Of a stretch of 64,000 nucleotides of DNA, positions 43,940-53,250 are shown piece by piece. How positions within the stretch are numbered: the first letter of the stretch is position 1; the number at the start of each line of letters is the position of its first letter. The notes beneath the pieces were generated by a model, which saw nothing but the letters and a program-made list of their open reading frames with translations, was not told the origin of the DNA and ran no database searches. The position numbers and the translations under genes are program-made. Source of the stretch: Actinomycetes bacterium (GTDB lineage: Bacteria; Actinomycetota; Coriobacteriia; Anaerosomatales; JAGXFU01); the NCBI GenBank assembly GCA_024637115.1, contig JAGXFU010000008.1:106083-170082 (forward strand), read 5' to 3'.

Positions 43940-45174
43940 TCGGCCAAGAGGTGCAGTTTCCGGCCGGCTTCGTCTGGGGTTCCGGGATATCTGCGCATCA
44001 GGCCGAAGGCGGCAATGACGCCAATGACTGGGCACGGTTCGAGCGTGCCGGTGGTGTGAAGCGTGGTCAGGTGTCGGGACCTGCGAGCCACCACTTCGAA
44101 CGCTACGCCGAGGACTTTGCGCTTGCGGCTGAACTGGGTCACCAGGCCGTCAAGCTTTCAGTCGAGTGGTCGCGCGTGGAGCCCCGAAAGGGGCAGTGGG
44201 ACGAGGGCGCGATCGCTCATTACGTTGATGTGGTCAGGTCCGCGCGGGATCATGGCTTGTCGCCCTATGTGGTCCTGCATCACTTCACGAATCCGCTGTG
44301 GTTGGAGCAGTACGGATGGTGGAAAGGCGGGGAGACACCCGCGCTGTTTGAACGATACGTGCGGCGAATCGCGGAGCCGTTGGGACACTGGGTCGATACG
44401 TGGATCACCGTGAATGAGCCGATGCTACTTGCCGGTGCAGGGTACCTGTTCGGCGTGTGGCCCCCGCAGGAGCGCAGTTATCGATCGACGTGGTCGGTCG
44501 CGCGCAACCTGATGAAAGCGCACATTCTTGCCTACGACGCCGTTCACGAGGTGGCCGGCGTGTGTCGTGTGGGTCCTGCCGTCAACGTGACGGCCTTCAA
44601 GCAGCCTCATAGAGCACCCCTGCGCGATCGCGTGCTGGGAAGCTCCCTCGATTGGTTTGCCAACCATTACTACATAGATCGCGTACGTCATCGGTCGGAC
44701 TTCATTGGCATTCAGTACTACAGCCGCGCGACGGTGCAGCAGCTGTTGTCCGGGGATCCACTCGCGGTTCCCGACGGCATGCGCAGGCTGCCAAAGACCG
44801 ATATGGGCTGGGAGATCTACCCGAAAGGGCTCTACCACACTGTTCGGGATATGTGGCAGAGATGTGGATTGCCGATAATCGTCACCGAGAACGGAATCGC
44901 CGATGCCAACGATGAGCGTCGTTCGCTATTCATCAGAGACCATCTTGTCTGGCTCAAGCGGGCGATCGACGAAGGCGCTGACGTTCGCGGGTACCTCCAC
45001 TGGGCTCTTCTTGACAACTTCGAGTGGGCCGAGGGATTCGATGCGCGCTTCGGGCTGATAGAAGTGGACTATGCGTCGGGAGAGCGCACGGTTCGACCGA
45101 GCGCGAGATACTACGAGAAGATTTGCAGGAGTGGAGCTGTGTCGCTCGTGGATCCTGTTCCGTTCGATCACTAG
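43936..45174 (+). CDS. glycoside hydrolase family 1 (beta-glucosidase-like)
   Basis: 412-aa cytoplasmic beta-glycosidase, short for the family (about 440-480). FPAGFVWGSGISAHQAEG is the GH1 N-terminal signature; the acid/base E161 is in TVNEPM and the nucleophile E318 in IVTENGI; HWALLDNFEWAEGFDARFGLIEVDY closes the barrel. It hydrolyses beta-linked glucosides or galactosides with retention. The ATG at 43936 overlaps the acetyltransferase stop, with AAGGGC seven bases upstream. Confidence 0.92.
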   Translation: MIGQEVQFPAGFVWGSGISAHQAEGGNDANDWARFERAGGVKRGQVSGPASHHFERYAEDFALAAELGHQAVKLSVEWSRVEPRKGQWDEGAIAHYVDVVRSARDHGLSPYVVLHHFTNPLWLEQYGWWKGGETPALFERYVRRIAEPLGHWVDTWITVNEPMLLAGAGYLFGVWPPQERSYRSTWSVARNLMKAHILAYDAVHEVAGVCRVGPAVNVTAFKQPHRAPLRDRVLGSSLDWFANHYYIDRVRHRSDFIGIQYYSRATVQQLLSGDPLAVPDGMRRLPKTDMGWEIYPKGLYHTVRDMWQRCGLPIIVTENGIADANDERRSLFIRDHLVWLKRAIDEGADVRGYLHWALLDNFEWAEGFDARFGLIEVDYASGERTVRPSARYYEKICRSGAVSLVDPVPFDH

Positions 45175-45190
45175 TTTGAGGGAGAGTGTC

Positions 45191-45442
45191 GTGGAAACTG
45201 TGCTGTCGATCGCGGGTGGCGCACTCGGTCTCGTTGCCGGTGCCGCACTGAGTTACTGGGTGGGTGGAGCAATCTCAACCCGTTCCGTATGGTTGTATCG
45301 ACTCGGGAATGGGCTGCTGATCGTGGTCGGCGTGGTGCTCGCCTATGTGGGTCTGACCCAGGAGATGCGATGGCTGGCGATCGGAGCTATCGGTCTGGAG
45401 GCGGGCGGACTCACCGGCCTCAAATATGGATACAGAACCTGA
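45191..45442 (+). CDS. small membrane protein
   Basis: 83 aa with three hydrophobic stretches (about 4-26, 34-54, 58-78) rich in Gly and Ala. The GTG at 45191 is chosen because GAGGGAGAG lies just upstream, 16 bases after the glycosidase stop. No family is recognised; it ends in GLKYGYRT. It converges on the rhodanese-like lipoprotein gene. Confidence 0.6.
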   Translation: METVLSIAGGALGLVAGAALSYWVGGAISTRSVWLYRLGNGLLIVVGVVLAYVGLTQEMRWLAIGAIGLEAGGLTGLKYGYRT

Positions 45443-45452
45443 TCAAGCGGAG

Positions 45453-46367
45453 CTACTTCGCGGACTCCTCTGCACAGAAGCTATAGATACGCTGGGTGTT
45501 GATCGCGGTCATGCCGAAAAGGTGTTCGATTCTGCCATCGGAATCCACAAAGACCCATCGCGGCCACGTCATCATGGCGATGCCTTCGATAACGGGAGTC
45601 GGAACGTCGTATTCTTCATAGGCGGCGTCATGACCACTCGCGTCGGTATACCTGTTGAATGACGTGATGTCGATGTCGGGAAAGTCCTTCCCGAGTTGGT
45701 TGAGTTCCTTTTCGAGCGCCAACTGGTGATCAACCAACTCCTCGATCGTGACGTTGCCCGTGAGCACAGAGTTGCTGGGATCGGTGCTGAACAGGTAGAT
45801 CACCTTGGGCGGGACGGTGGCGTGCCGCGCCGCTGATCCTTCGAACGTTCCTTTCCACGCATCATGGCCGCCCTCGAGGTAGTACACCAACTGGAAGCCG
45901 GCGCGTGTGAGGTGACCCGCACCGCTGCGAGACGTTGCGTCAACGAGGCTGGTGAGGATGATGACGTCATCCTTTTTCCAGGTGCTGGACACTGAGTCGA
46001 AGTCTTTGAGCGGCACATTCGATGAGTCGCGTACGCGCTCCTTTCCAAAATCCGCTCTGGTATCGCAGTTGAGCAGCCGGGCCCCGTTGGCCAGGAGGCT
46101 GTTGATCTCGCCCCACGAGGCGGGCTGTGAAAGGCCCAGGGTGAGGATTTCTTCTTCGGCAGCGGATACAGCTCCGGCTGATGCAGTCTCTTCGATTGCT
46201 GGTGTTGCATCCGGTGTCCCGCTCGACGCGGGAGGAGTGGTGACAACGGGCTCGGCTCCTCCGCCTCCGGTGCAGGCGGTCAGTCCGACGATGAGTATGA
46301 TCGCGACCAGGATTACGGCAGTCGAGCGCAGCCGCCCGAGTGTGCCGCCGAGTGCGATGCGATGCAT
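45453..46367 (-). CDS. rhodanese-like lipoprotein lacking the catalytic Cys
   Basis: 304 aa. Lipoprotein signal with lipobox GLTAC, a Pro/Thr linker, a rhodanese domain (about 85-185: LLNCDTRADFGKERVRDSSNVPL, FQLVYYLEGGHDAWKG), and a C-terminal thioredoxin-like domain (about 190-304: PPKVIYLFSTDPSN, MMTWPRWVFVDSDGRIEHLFG). Where rhodaneses have the catalytic C-x-x-G-x-R(S/T) loop this protein reads TSLVDATSRSG, with no Cys. It is therefore unlikely to be a sulfurtransferase; a structural or redox-partner role is possible. GGAGGAG lies eight bases before the ATG. Confidence 0.8.
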   Translation of the reverse strand: MHRIALGGTLGRLRSTAVILVAIILIVGLTACTGGGGAEPVVTTPPASSGTPDATPAIEETASAGAVSAAEEEILTLGLSQPASWGEINSLLANGARLLNCDTRADFGKERVRDSSNVPLKDFDSVSSTWKKDDVIILTSLVDATSRSGAGHLTRAGFQLVYYLEGGHDAWKGTFEGSAARHATVPPKVIYLFSTDPSNSVLTGNVTIEELVDHQLALEKELNQLGKDFPDIDITSFNRYTDASGHDAAYEEYDVPTPVIEGIAMMTWPRWVFVDSDGRIEHLFGMTAINTQRIYSFCAEESAK

Positions 46368-46550
46368 AGGTGGTGCTCCTCCCATGAGCGTTCGTTGTTG
46401 TGATTATCGCCGTTCTGGCTCTCGATGTTTAGCCCCTCTATTTCCGGCCTGCTCGAAGAGCGATCGGGCGTTCGTTGTCACCTGGTGGTGGTACCATCTT
46501 TGAGAGGTCGCGTTTGACGACCGACAAGCCGTACCACCCAAGGGGGATTC

Positions 46551-47345
46551 ATGGCCGAAGAAGCACACTCGCTGGCCGTATTCATAGACTTCGAGAACCT
46601 GGCGATCGGAGCAGAGCAGGCAGAGCGCAAGGCGCGCGCCCGCTCAAAGTCAAAGCCATCAGCGGCACCGCTCGATATGCGACTTGTTCTCGAGCGTCTC
46701 GTTGAGAAAGGCAAGATCGTCTCCAAGCGAGCCTACGCCGACTGGGGTCGATGGAAAGACTACGTGACTCCTTTGCATGAGCTGGGTATCGAGCTCACCG
46801 AGATTCCCGAGCGAGGGATGACCGGCAAGAACTCAGCTGACATCCGGCTCGCGGTTGATGCGATGGAGCTCAGCTACACCAAGGAACACATCGACACGTT
46901 CGTGGTGGTGTCGGGAGACAGTGACTTCACGCCGCTGGTCTCAAAGCTCAAGGAGAATGGCAAGACCGTGATCGGTCTTGGCATGAAGGATTCAACGAGT
47001 GATCTTCTCGCCGCCAACTGTGACGAGTTCGTCTACTACGAAGACCTCGGTGTGACCGCGGGAGCGCCCGCGATCGGAAGCCAGGTCACCAAGAAGAAGA
47101 TGCCCGCATTCAAGTTGCTCTTTGAAACGATTGAGGCGTTGCAACGAGAAAACGTCGAGGTGATGCATGCATCGCTGATAAAGGACACGATCAAGCGCAA
47201 GCAGCCTTCGTTCACGGAGTCGGGCTACGGCTACCGCTCCTTCACTCAGTTGCTCGAAGAGGCCCAGAGCCTCGGGTTTATCACCCTGCACAAGGATCAT
47301 CGCTCGGGCACATATGTGGTCGAGGGCTTCGTTGAGAGCCGATAG
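46551..47345 (+). CDS. NYN domain nuclease with C-terminal OST-HTH/LOTUS domain
   Basis: 264 aa. The NYN (PIN-like, LabA/DUF88) domain covers about 8-170, with acidic residues at FIDFENLA (D13), KNSADIRLAVDAME and VVSGDSDFTPLV. A C-terminal LOTUS/OST-HTH RNA-binding domain follows (about 185-262: AFKLLFETIEALQRE, KRKQPSFTESGYGYRSFTQLLEEA, VVEGF). Proteins of this type are predicted RNases acting on RNA bound by the LOTUS domain. AAGGGGG precedes the ATG. The rRNA methylase gene rlmL lies nine bases downstream, so an RNA-related operon is likely. Confidence 0.88.
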   Translation: MAEEAHSLAVFIDFENLAIGAEQAERKARARSKSKPSAAPLDMRLVLERLVEKGKIVSKRAYADWGRWKDYVTPLHELGIELTEIPERGMTGKNSADIRLAVDAMELSYTKEHIDTFVVVSGDSDFTPLVSKLKENGKTVIGLGMKDSTSDLLAANCDEFVYYEDLGVTAGAPAIGSQVTKKKMPAFKLLFETIEALQRENVEVMHASLIKDTIKRKQPSFTESGYGYRSFTQLLEEAQSLGFITLHKDHRSGTYVVEGFVESR

Positions 47346-47354
47346 AGCCCGCAC

Positions 47355-49478
47355 ATGAACCGTCTCATGCTGTTCGCTCCGTGTGCTCTAGGGCTTGAAG
47401 GCCTCCTTGCCAAAGAAGTACGTACATTTGGTGCCGAGCGCGTGCGAGAGTCGCGCGCAGGCGTCTCTTTCGAAGGCTCGCTTGAGGTCGCGTACCGCGC
47501 CTGTCTCTGGTCGCGGTTCGCATCGCGCATACTCCTCAGGATCGTCGAGGTACCTGCCGGATCACCCGAGGAGCTCTATGAGCGACTCAAGGCGTTGCCG
47601 TGGGAAGAGCATCTGTCGCTCGAGTCCACGTTTGCCGTTGACTTCACGGCCAGTCGATCGCCGATCACCCACACGCACTACGGCGCCCTGAAGGCAAAGG
47701 ACGCGATCGTCGATCGCTTTCGGGATCGCACGGGCGACCGACCGAACGTGGACACCGATACTCCTGATCTGCGCATCAACGTGGCGGCACGCTCGAGGTC
47801 CGCTGTTGTGAGCATCGATCTGTCGGGGGACGCGCTTCATCGGCGTGGCTATCGCGAACAGGGCATTCAGGTCGAGGCACCGCTCAAAGAGACGTTGGCT
47901 GCAGCAGTGCTCGCGCTCTGTGGATGGCCCGAGCTCGCCGAGCGCGGCGAGGCACTCTTTGATCCCATGTGCGGCTCCGGCACGCTCGTGATCGAGGCCG
48001 CGCTGATGGCGGCCGATCGGGCGCCGGGTCTCCTGCGAGCGCGTTGGGGATTCGACGGATGGCTGAAGCACGAGAGTGAGATATGGCACACCTTGCTTGA
48101 CGAGGCCGACGACCGTGCTGAGCAGGGGCTTTCGACCGACGCATACCTGCTTGGCAGCGACTTTGACCCCCGTGCGATCTCGATTGCAACCGCATGCGCC
48201 AAGCGTGCAGGCGTGGCATCTATCACGCGCTTCGTTGAGGCGGATGCGCGCGCGGCAGAAACGCCCGATGCCGGCGAAGGACTTGTCGTCATCAACCCGC
48301 CGTACGGTGGGCGCCTCCAGCCCAAAGACGGCCTTGAGATGCTCTACGGCGAGGTGGGCGCGCACCTTCGTGCGGCCGTACCCGGGTGGCGTATCGGGAT
48401 CATCGCTGCAGATGACAGTCCGGTCGGCTTCTTTGGAGTCCCTGCCGAGGAAACCTATCCCGTTCGCAACGGTCGAATTCCGGCCACCGTGCGCGTTGGG
48501 GCGTTTCCTCCGTCGGTTGAAGACAGCATGTTCGCGAATCGTTTGAGAAAGAACCACAAGCGATTGCGCAAGTGGGCTCGCAAGGCAGGCGTCACCTGCT
48601 ATCGGGTGTACGACGCTGACATGCCCGAGTACTCGGCCGCCATCGACCTGTATGAAGGCGCAGGTCCTGATGAGGGCGGGCGGTGGGTCTACGTTGCCGA
48701 GTACGCCTCGCCCAAGACTGTCGACGCCGGGGCAGCCGCACGGCGGCTCTCCGAGGTGATCACGGCCGTACCCGAAGTGCTCGATGTGGCGCCGCAGGAC
48801 GTGACGCTTCGACGCAGAGAGCGCCAGCGGGGAAACGAGCAGTACGAGCGGGCGGAGACCAAAGTCCAGCGAAAGGTCGTCGCCGAAGGCGGACTGCTGT
48901 TTGCGGTGGACCTGGACACATATCTCGACACGGGCCTCTTTCTCGATCACCGGCTGACCCGCTCAATGATTCGTGAACGGGCGGCAGGTGCGCGATTCTG
49001 CAATCTCTTTGCCTACACCGGCTCCGTGAGTGTGTATGCGGCAGCAGGTGGTGCTGCACAGACGACCACGGTCGATCTTTCCGCGACCTATCTCAAGTGG
49101 GCGCAGCACAACATGCGCCTGAACGATCTGAACGGTGAGCAGCATCAGTTCGTTCGGGCAGATGTCATGCAGTGGCTGGGAGAGCAACCGGCGGGCGGCT
49201 ACGATCTTGTCTTTTGCGATCCGCCCACGTTCTCAAACTCCAAGCGGATGGATGACACGTTCGACGTTCAGCGGGACCAGGTCGAACTGATCACCGCCGC
49301 TGCCCGGATACTCGCACCCGGTGGTGAACTGTGGTTCTCTACGAACCGCCGAGGATTCAAACTTGATGAGGATGGACTCATTGGTTTGACGGCAGTTGAG
49401 TTCACGGCCGAGACGATCCCCGAAGATTTCGCGCGCAGGCCCATGATGCATCGCATCTGGCGCGTGACCGCCACATGA
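47355..49478 (+). CDS. rlmL: bifunctional 23S rRNA methyltransferase RlmKL
   Basis: 707 aa, full length for the fused enzyme. THUMP domain (about 45-155), the RlmL N2-guanine methylase (about 165-385) with the SAM motif FDPMCGSGTLVIEAAL and catalytic NPPYGGRL, then the RlmK N7-guanine methylase (about 470-700) with FCNLFAYTGSVSVYAA and CDPPTFSNSKRM. It modifies 23S rRNA at the G2445 and G2069 equivalents (E. coli numbering). The next gene overlaps its stop (ATGA). It follows the NYN-LOTUS gene by nine bases. Confidence 0.92.
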   Translation: MNRLMLFAPCALGLEGLLAKEVRTFGAERVRESRAGVSFEGSLEVAYRACLWSRFASRILLRIVEVPAGSPEELYERLKALPWEEHLSLESTFAVDFTASRSPITHTHYGALKAKDAIVDRFRDRTGDRPNVDTDTPDLRINVAARSRSAVVSIDLSGDALHRRGYREQGIQVEAPLKETLAAAVLALCGWPELAERGEALFDPMCGSGTLVIEAALMAADRAPGLLRARWGFDGWLKHESEIWHTLLDEADDRAEQGLSTDAYLLGSDFDPRAISIATACAKRAGVASITRFVEADARAAETPDAGEGLVVINPPYGGRLQPKDGLEMLYGEVGAHLRAAVPGWRIGIIAADDSPVGFFGVPAEETYPVRNGRIPATVRVGAFPPSVEDSMFANRLRKNHKRLRKWARKAGVTCYRVYDADMPEYSAAIDLYEGAGPDEGGRWVYVAEYASPKTVDAGAAARRLSEVITAVPEVLDVAPQDVTLRRRERQRGNEQYERAETKVQRKVVAEGGLLFAVDLDTYLDTGLFLDHRLTRSMIRERAAGARFCNLFAYTGSVSVYAAAGGAAQTTTVDLSATYLKWAQHNMRLNDLNGEQHQFVRADVMQWLGEQPAGGYDLVFCDPPTFSNSKRMDDTFDVQRDQVELITAAARILAPGGELWFSTNRRGFKLDEDGLIGLTAVEFTAETIPEDFARRPMMHRIWRVTAT

Positions 49479-50191
49479 GCGCCACGCTGCCCGACTACTC
49501 GGTGCGGCGTAGTCCACGGGCGCGCAGGGTCAGGCTCACGGTGACGGCCCGCGATGGTCTTGTAGTCACACTTCCCGCGCGAGCGTCACTCGCTCGCGCC
49601 GAGGAGGCCGTACGGGCGAGGCACGTGTGGGCGTCCCATGCGCTCGAGAGTGTTGCGGTCCGCAGGAGTGAACTGCTGGCACCAGCCTCGGAGCGCCTGC
49701 CGATCCACGTCGACCTGCGGGGTTTCGGCGAACGATTCACGGTTGACTACCACCAGTCCGCAGCAGCAGGTGTACGCGTGACCGAGCGAGACGGACAGCT
49801 TGTTGCCACAGGTGACATCACCGATGCCGAGGAGTGCTTGCGTGCGCTGCGCCGTTGGCGTGACCGCGCTGCACGGGAGCGGCTTCCGGTCGTACTCGGG
49901 GCTCACGCTGCTCCTCTTGGCGTTTCGCCTCAGCGAGTCACCGTGCGCGGCCAGAGATCGAGATGGGGATCGTGTTCCTCGAGGGGCACGATCTCGCTCA
50001 ATAGGGACCTCATCTTCTTGCCGCGTCACATGCTGGACTACATCCTGATCCATGAGCTTGCTCATCTCGTACACCCGAATCATTCGCGCGAATTTCACGC
50101 GCTCGTTTCGCACTGGTTCGAAGGTGCATCAGACGTGCGGCGGAACATGAGGGAGGCGTCGCACTATGTTCCGGCATGGGCGGTGGAGTAG
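49475..50191 (+). CDS. YgjP-like metallopeptidase (DUF45)
   Basis: 238-aa zincin-like protein. The metal site is HELAHLVHPNHSREFHALV (HExxH-like with a third His), preceded by SRWGSCSSRGTISLNRDLIFLP, which is the DUF45/YgjP signature. The reaction in vivo is not established. Its start overlaps the rlmL stop by four bases and its 3' end overlaps the following gene by 26 bases, so it is co-translated with both. Confidence 0.88.
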   Translation: MSATLPDYSVRRSPRARRVRLTVTARDGLVVTLPARASLARAEEAVRARHVWASHALESVAVRRSELLAPASERLPIHVDLRGFGERFTVDYHQSAAAGVRVTERDGQLVATGDITDAEECLRALRRWRDRAARERLPVVLGAHAAPLGVSPQRVTVRGQRSRWGSCSSRGTISLNRDLIFLPRHMLDYILIHELAHLVHPNHSREFHALVSHWFEGASDVRRNMREASHYVPAWAVE

Positions 50192-50630
50192 CGCACTACC
50201 CTTCGCGATGGTGATTCTGTGCTGCACGGTCGTTGCGCTGGTCGCTATCGGCTGTGATTCTCCCGAGCGGCCCACGACGGCACGAATCTCTCTTGACGGA
50301 ACGCGTCTGACCGTTGAAGTAGCGGATACGGTTCGCGAGCGCGCCCGTGGCCTTCAAGGACGACCGCAACTTACCGATGATGCCGGCATGCTCTTTGTGT
50401 GGGAGAGTCCGGGGCGCCGCGAGTTCGCCACCAAGGACGTCGCGTACGATCTTGACGTCATCTTCATCGATGAGAACGGTGTGGTGACCGAGGTACTCCC
50501 TCTGTCTCCGGCCGGGCCATTCAGCGCACAGAGTGCAGGAGACGTCCAGTGGGTGGTCGAGGTGCAAGGTGGCTGGGCAGATGATCATGGGATCGGGCCC
50601 GGCTCGCAGTTCGTGCTTGAAGACGAGTAG
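50166..50630 (+). CDS. DUF192 exported protein
   Basis: 154 aa. N-terminal signal (about 12-32) with a weak lipobox VAIGC, then a DUF192 domain: VADTVRERARGLQGRPQL, DAGMLFVWESPGRREFATKDVAYDLDVIFID and VQWVVEVQGGWADDHGIGPG. The family is small, secreted and of unknown function; it often appears as a lipoprotein. GGGAGGCG sits eight bases before the ATG, within the metallopeptidase gene. It is the last gene of the rlmL cluster and converges on the deacetylase gene. Confidence 0.85.
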   Translation: MFRHGRWSSALPFAMVILCCTVVALVAIGCDSPERPTTARISLDGTRLTVEVADTVRERARGLQGRPQLTDDAGMLFVWESPGRREFATKDVAYDLDVIFIDENGVVTEVLPLSPAGPFSAQSAGDVQWVVEVQGGWADDHGIGPGSQFVLEDE

Positions 50631-50633
50631 CCC

Positions 50634-51818
50634 CTACTCCCGGGGCGGGTCGCCCAGAAGGGGCGAGCCATCCGCGACTCGTGACACGAGTGCTGCGACC
50701 TCGATGCGTACGCGTTCGGACAGCGCAGGCAGTGGGGTGTAGGAATCCTCGCTCAACTGCCGGGGAGCCGCTTCACCTGAGGCCGATTCACTCATGTGAC
50801 GCCAGGGCTCGGGTATTTCTTCGGCCACCTTCGTTTCCAGGAGCTCCGCGAGCACCATTGTCCACGCACGCGGAACGACAGAGTACGTTCCGTAGCCGCC
50901 TCCACCGGTGCAGCAGATGCGACCTTCACTGGTCTCCTCGGCAGCGTCGATCAGTGCCCGGATGAGTGTCCGATAGCCCTTAAGGGTGAGGCCAAGATGG
51001 GTGAGGGGATCGGCGTGATGTGCGTCCGCGCCACACTGGGCGAGCACAACGTCGGGTCGAAATGCCCTGATAGCCGGGGTGATGATGTCGTGCGCGACCA
51101 TGGCATAGCATTCGTCGTCGGATAGCGGGGGGAGCGGAACGTTGATGGTGGTGCCGTATCCCTCGCCCGTGCCGCGCTCAACCACACGACCGGTGCCTGG
51201 AAACAGGTAGCGTCCGGACTCATGGACCGAGAGCGTGAGGATGTCGGGATCATCGTAGAAGGCCTCCTGCACGCCGTCGCCGTGGTGGGCGTCGATATCA
51301 ACGTAGGCGATCCGCAGGCCCGGGTGATCGCGCGTGAGAACCGCGATCGCCACCGCGGGGTCGTTATACACGCAGAATCCGGCAGCCCGATCGCGATGCG
51401 CATGATGCAATCCTCCGGCCACGGAGAATGCGCGTCTCGTGTCGCCTTCGACCACCGCTCGGAGCGCTGTGGTGGTGGCAGCGCAGACACGAGTGGCTGC
51501 ATCGTGCATGTGATGGAAGGCAGGAGTGTCACCGTCGCCGATCCCGTGCTCAGGCTCGATCACGCTCGGATCCGCGGATGCCCTCTTGACTGCTGCAATG
51601 TAGGAGTTGTCGTGAACCAGCGCGAGCGCATTATCGGGTAGCGGCTCGATGTCGATACGCATGGCCATATCGGGCGTTTCCGCAGAGCCATCGAGGGCTA
51701 TGAGTCCATAGGCGTGCATGAGTTGAAACGAAAGCATGAAGCGCTCCGGCTTGAGGGGGTGGGCCCGGCCCAGGTCGTATTCGGCCAGGCGATCGCTGTA
51801 GGGGACCCAGACGCTCAT
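50634..51818 (-). CDS. AcuC-like histone deacetylase family protein
   Basis: 394-aa zinc deacetylase of the arginase/deacetylase fold. Motifs: GGLHHAHRDRAAGFCVYND (catalytic His pair), YVDIDAHHGDGVQEAFYDD (zinc Asp and His), LAQCGADAHHADPL (second zinc Asp) and CTGGGGY. AcuC-type enzymes remove acetyl from lysines, for example to switch acetyl-CoA synthetase on. The ATG at 51818 is used, with AGAAGGA six bases upstream; the frame stays open far beyond but that part overlaps the next gene antisense. It is divergent from the synthase operon. Confidence 0.9.
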   Translation of the reverse strand: MSVWVPYSDRLAEYDLGRAHPLKPERFMLSFQLMHAYGLIALDGSAETPDMAMRIDIEPLPDNALALVHDNSYIAAVKRASADPSVIEPEHGIGDGDTPAFHHMHDAATRVCAATTTALRAVVEGDTRRAFSVAGGLHHAHRDRAAGFCVYNDPAVAIAVLTRDHPGLRIAYVDIDAHHGDGVQEAFYDDPDILTLSVHESGRYLFPGTGRVVERGTGEGYGTTINVPLPPLSDDECYAMVAHDIITPAIRAFRPDVVLAQCGADAHHADPLTHLGLTLKGYRTLIRALIDAAEETSEGRICCTGGGGYGTYSVVPRAWTMVLAELLETKVAEEIPEPWRHMSESASGEAAPRQLSEDSYTPLPALSERVRIEVAALVSRVADGSPLLGDPPRE

Positions 51819-51882
51819 GCACTGTCCTTCTCTCGGAGTCTTTGACTGATACCTTCCCGTGAATCGGCTTGGACAGCGGGAT

Positions 51883-51911
51883 TTGGTGAAGGAGACGTGC
51901 TGTCGTAGAAT
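51883..51911 (+). promoter_or_regulatory. candidate promoter of the synthase-LeuCD-like operon
   Basis: TTGGTG (51883-51888) and TAGAAT (51906-51911) are separated by exactly 17 bases. Transcription would start near 51918, leaving a leader of about 110 bases before the GTG at 52026. No terminator-like structure is evident in that leader. Confidence 0.5.
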
Positions 51912-52025
51912 ATCGTTCTGCGCTTCTACGCCTTGCGCCCGCGCGACAGCGTGCGGCGGCGTGTACCTATGACTATTCTTCAGGTCGCATAGCGCGGTCT
52001 GGACTATTCGGTTGGGAGGATTGTT

Positions 52026-53198
52026 GTGGACAAGAGCCTCGTGTATCTCGCGCCGTTTGAAAGCAAACTGGGCTCTCTGCCGATCAAGTTCGACGACACG
52101 ACACTCCGCGACGGCGAGCAGACCGCAGGCGTGGTCTTTGCGAACAAAGAGAAGATCCGTATCGCCAAGCTGCTCGATGAGGTTGGCGTTCACCAGATCG
52201 AAGCCGGCATCGCGGCTATGGGTGGAGATGAGCGTGAAACGATCGAGGAGATCGCGCATCTCGGTCTCAAGGCCTCCGTGCTCGGATGGAATCGTGCGAA
52301 CCTTGGCGACATCAAGGCCTCGATAGACTGCGGGGTCGATGCGGTAGCCATCTCGCTGGCGACCTCTGACATCCACATCGAGACCAAACTCAAGAAGGAT
52401 CGCGCATGGGTCATCTCCACGATGCGCGAGGCTGTCGCCTTCGCAAAGAGCCATGGGGTGTACGTATCGGTGAACGCCGAGGATGCGTCACGCACCGACA
52501 TGAGCTTTCTGATCGAGTACGCCGATGCTGCCGCCAAAGAAGGGGCGGATCGAATCCGCTTCTGCGATACGATCGGCATCATGGAGCCGTTTCGGACCTA
52601 CCAGGCGATCACCACACTCAGGGAGAACTGTGACCTTGAGATCGAGATGCACACTCATAACGACTTTGGCATGGCCGTGGCAAACGCCATCGCGGGAATT
52701 CATGCCGGAGCGAACTGGGTGAACGTCACCGTCGCCGGACTGGGCGAGCGGGCCGGCAACGCCGCACTTGAAGAGGTCGCCATGGCGCTCAAGTACGTTG
52801 AGAATCTCGATATCGAGATGGATACCGTACGTTTTCGGGAGATCGCCGAGTACGTGATGGCGGCGGCTGGTCGCAAGATCCCGCTCTGGAAATCGGTCAT
52901 TGGGACGAACATGTTCGCTCATGAGAGCGGTATCCATGCCGATGGTGTTATCAAGAACCCTAAGACGTACGAGATCTTCTCGCCCGAGGAAGTAGGTCTC
53001 GTGCGTCAGATCGTCATTGGCAAGCATTCGGGTTCCAAGTCCATCGAGATGAAGTTCGCGGAATACGGCATCGAACTCGACGCCGGACAGGCCGCAGAGA
53101 TGCTGCCGCTTGTTCGGACAATGTCTGTAGAACTCAAGCGAAGTCTGTTTGATAAGGAACTGTTGTATATCTACAACGACTTCATGGGGAACAAGTAG
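52026..53198 (+). CDS. homocitrate synthase family protein (possible Re-citrate synthase)
   Basis: 390-aa HMGL-like aldol-type synthase joining acetyl-CoA to a 2-oxoacid. FDDTTLRDGEQTAGV (residues 22-36) is the acetyl-CoA/metal signature, with the metal ligands in EMHTHNDFGMAVANA and GLGERAGNAALEEV. It lacks the LeuA C-terminal regulatory domain, so it is of NifV/homocitrate-synthase size, not a canonical 2-isopropylmalate synthase. Family members make homocitrate, citramalate or, in strict anaerobes, (Re)-citrate. It leads an operon with LeuC- and LeuD-like subunits and an isocitrate-type dehydrogenase, which favours citrate. Start is GTG behind GGGAGGA. Confidence 0.82.
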   Translation: MDKSLVYLAPFESKLGSLPIKFDDTTLRDGEQTAGVVFANKEKIRIAKLLDEVGVHQIEAGIAAMGGDERETIEEIAHLGLKASVLGWNRANLGDIKASIDCGVDAVAISLATSDIHIETKLKKDRAWVISTMREAVAFAKSHGVYVSVNAEDASRTDMSFLIEYADAAAKEGADRIRFCDTIGIMEPFRTYQAITTLRENCDLEIEMHTHNDFGMAVANAIAGIHAGANWVNVTVAGLGERAGNAALEEVAMALKYVENLDIEMDTVRFREIAEYVMAAAGRKIPLWKSVIGTNMFAHESGIHADGVIKNPKTYEIFSPEEVGLVRQIVIGKHSGSKSIEMKFAEYGIELDAGQAAEMLPLVRTMSVELKRSLFDKELLYIYNDFMGNK

Positions 53199-53250
53199 TA
53201 GGCAGGGAGTTATCCTGCACGCTCGACTCGAGCTCGAATTTGAAAGAAGG

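Noticed and set aside
47562..48950. 462-codon minus-strand frame inside rlmL
   Set aside because: Antisense shadow of a clearly identified gene.
51969..51992. Seven-residue leader peptide (MTILQVA) before the synthase
   Set aside because: No ribosome binding site, no run of regulatory codons and no attenuator hairpin.
51819..52454. N-terminal extension of the AcuC-like protein
   Set aside because: The frame is open but lies antisense to the well-supported synthase gene, and the ATG at 51818 has a good ribosome binding site and begins the family domain.
52026..53198. leuA (2-isopropylmalate synthase)
   Set aside because: Too short: it lacks the C-terminal regulatory domain and has homocitrate-synthase size.
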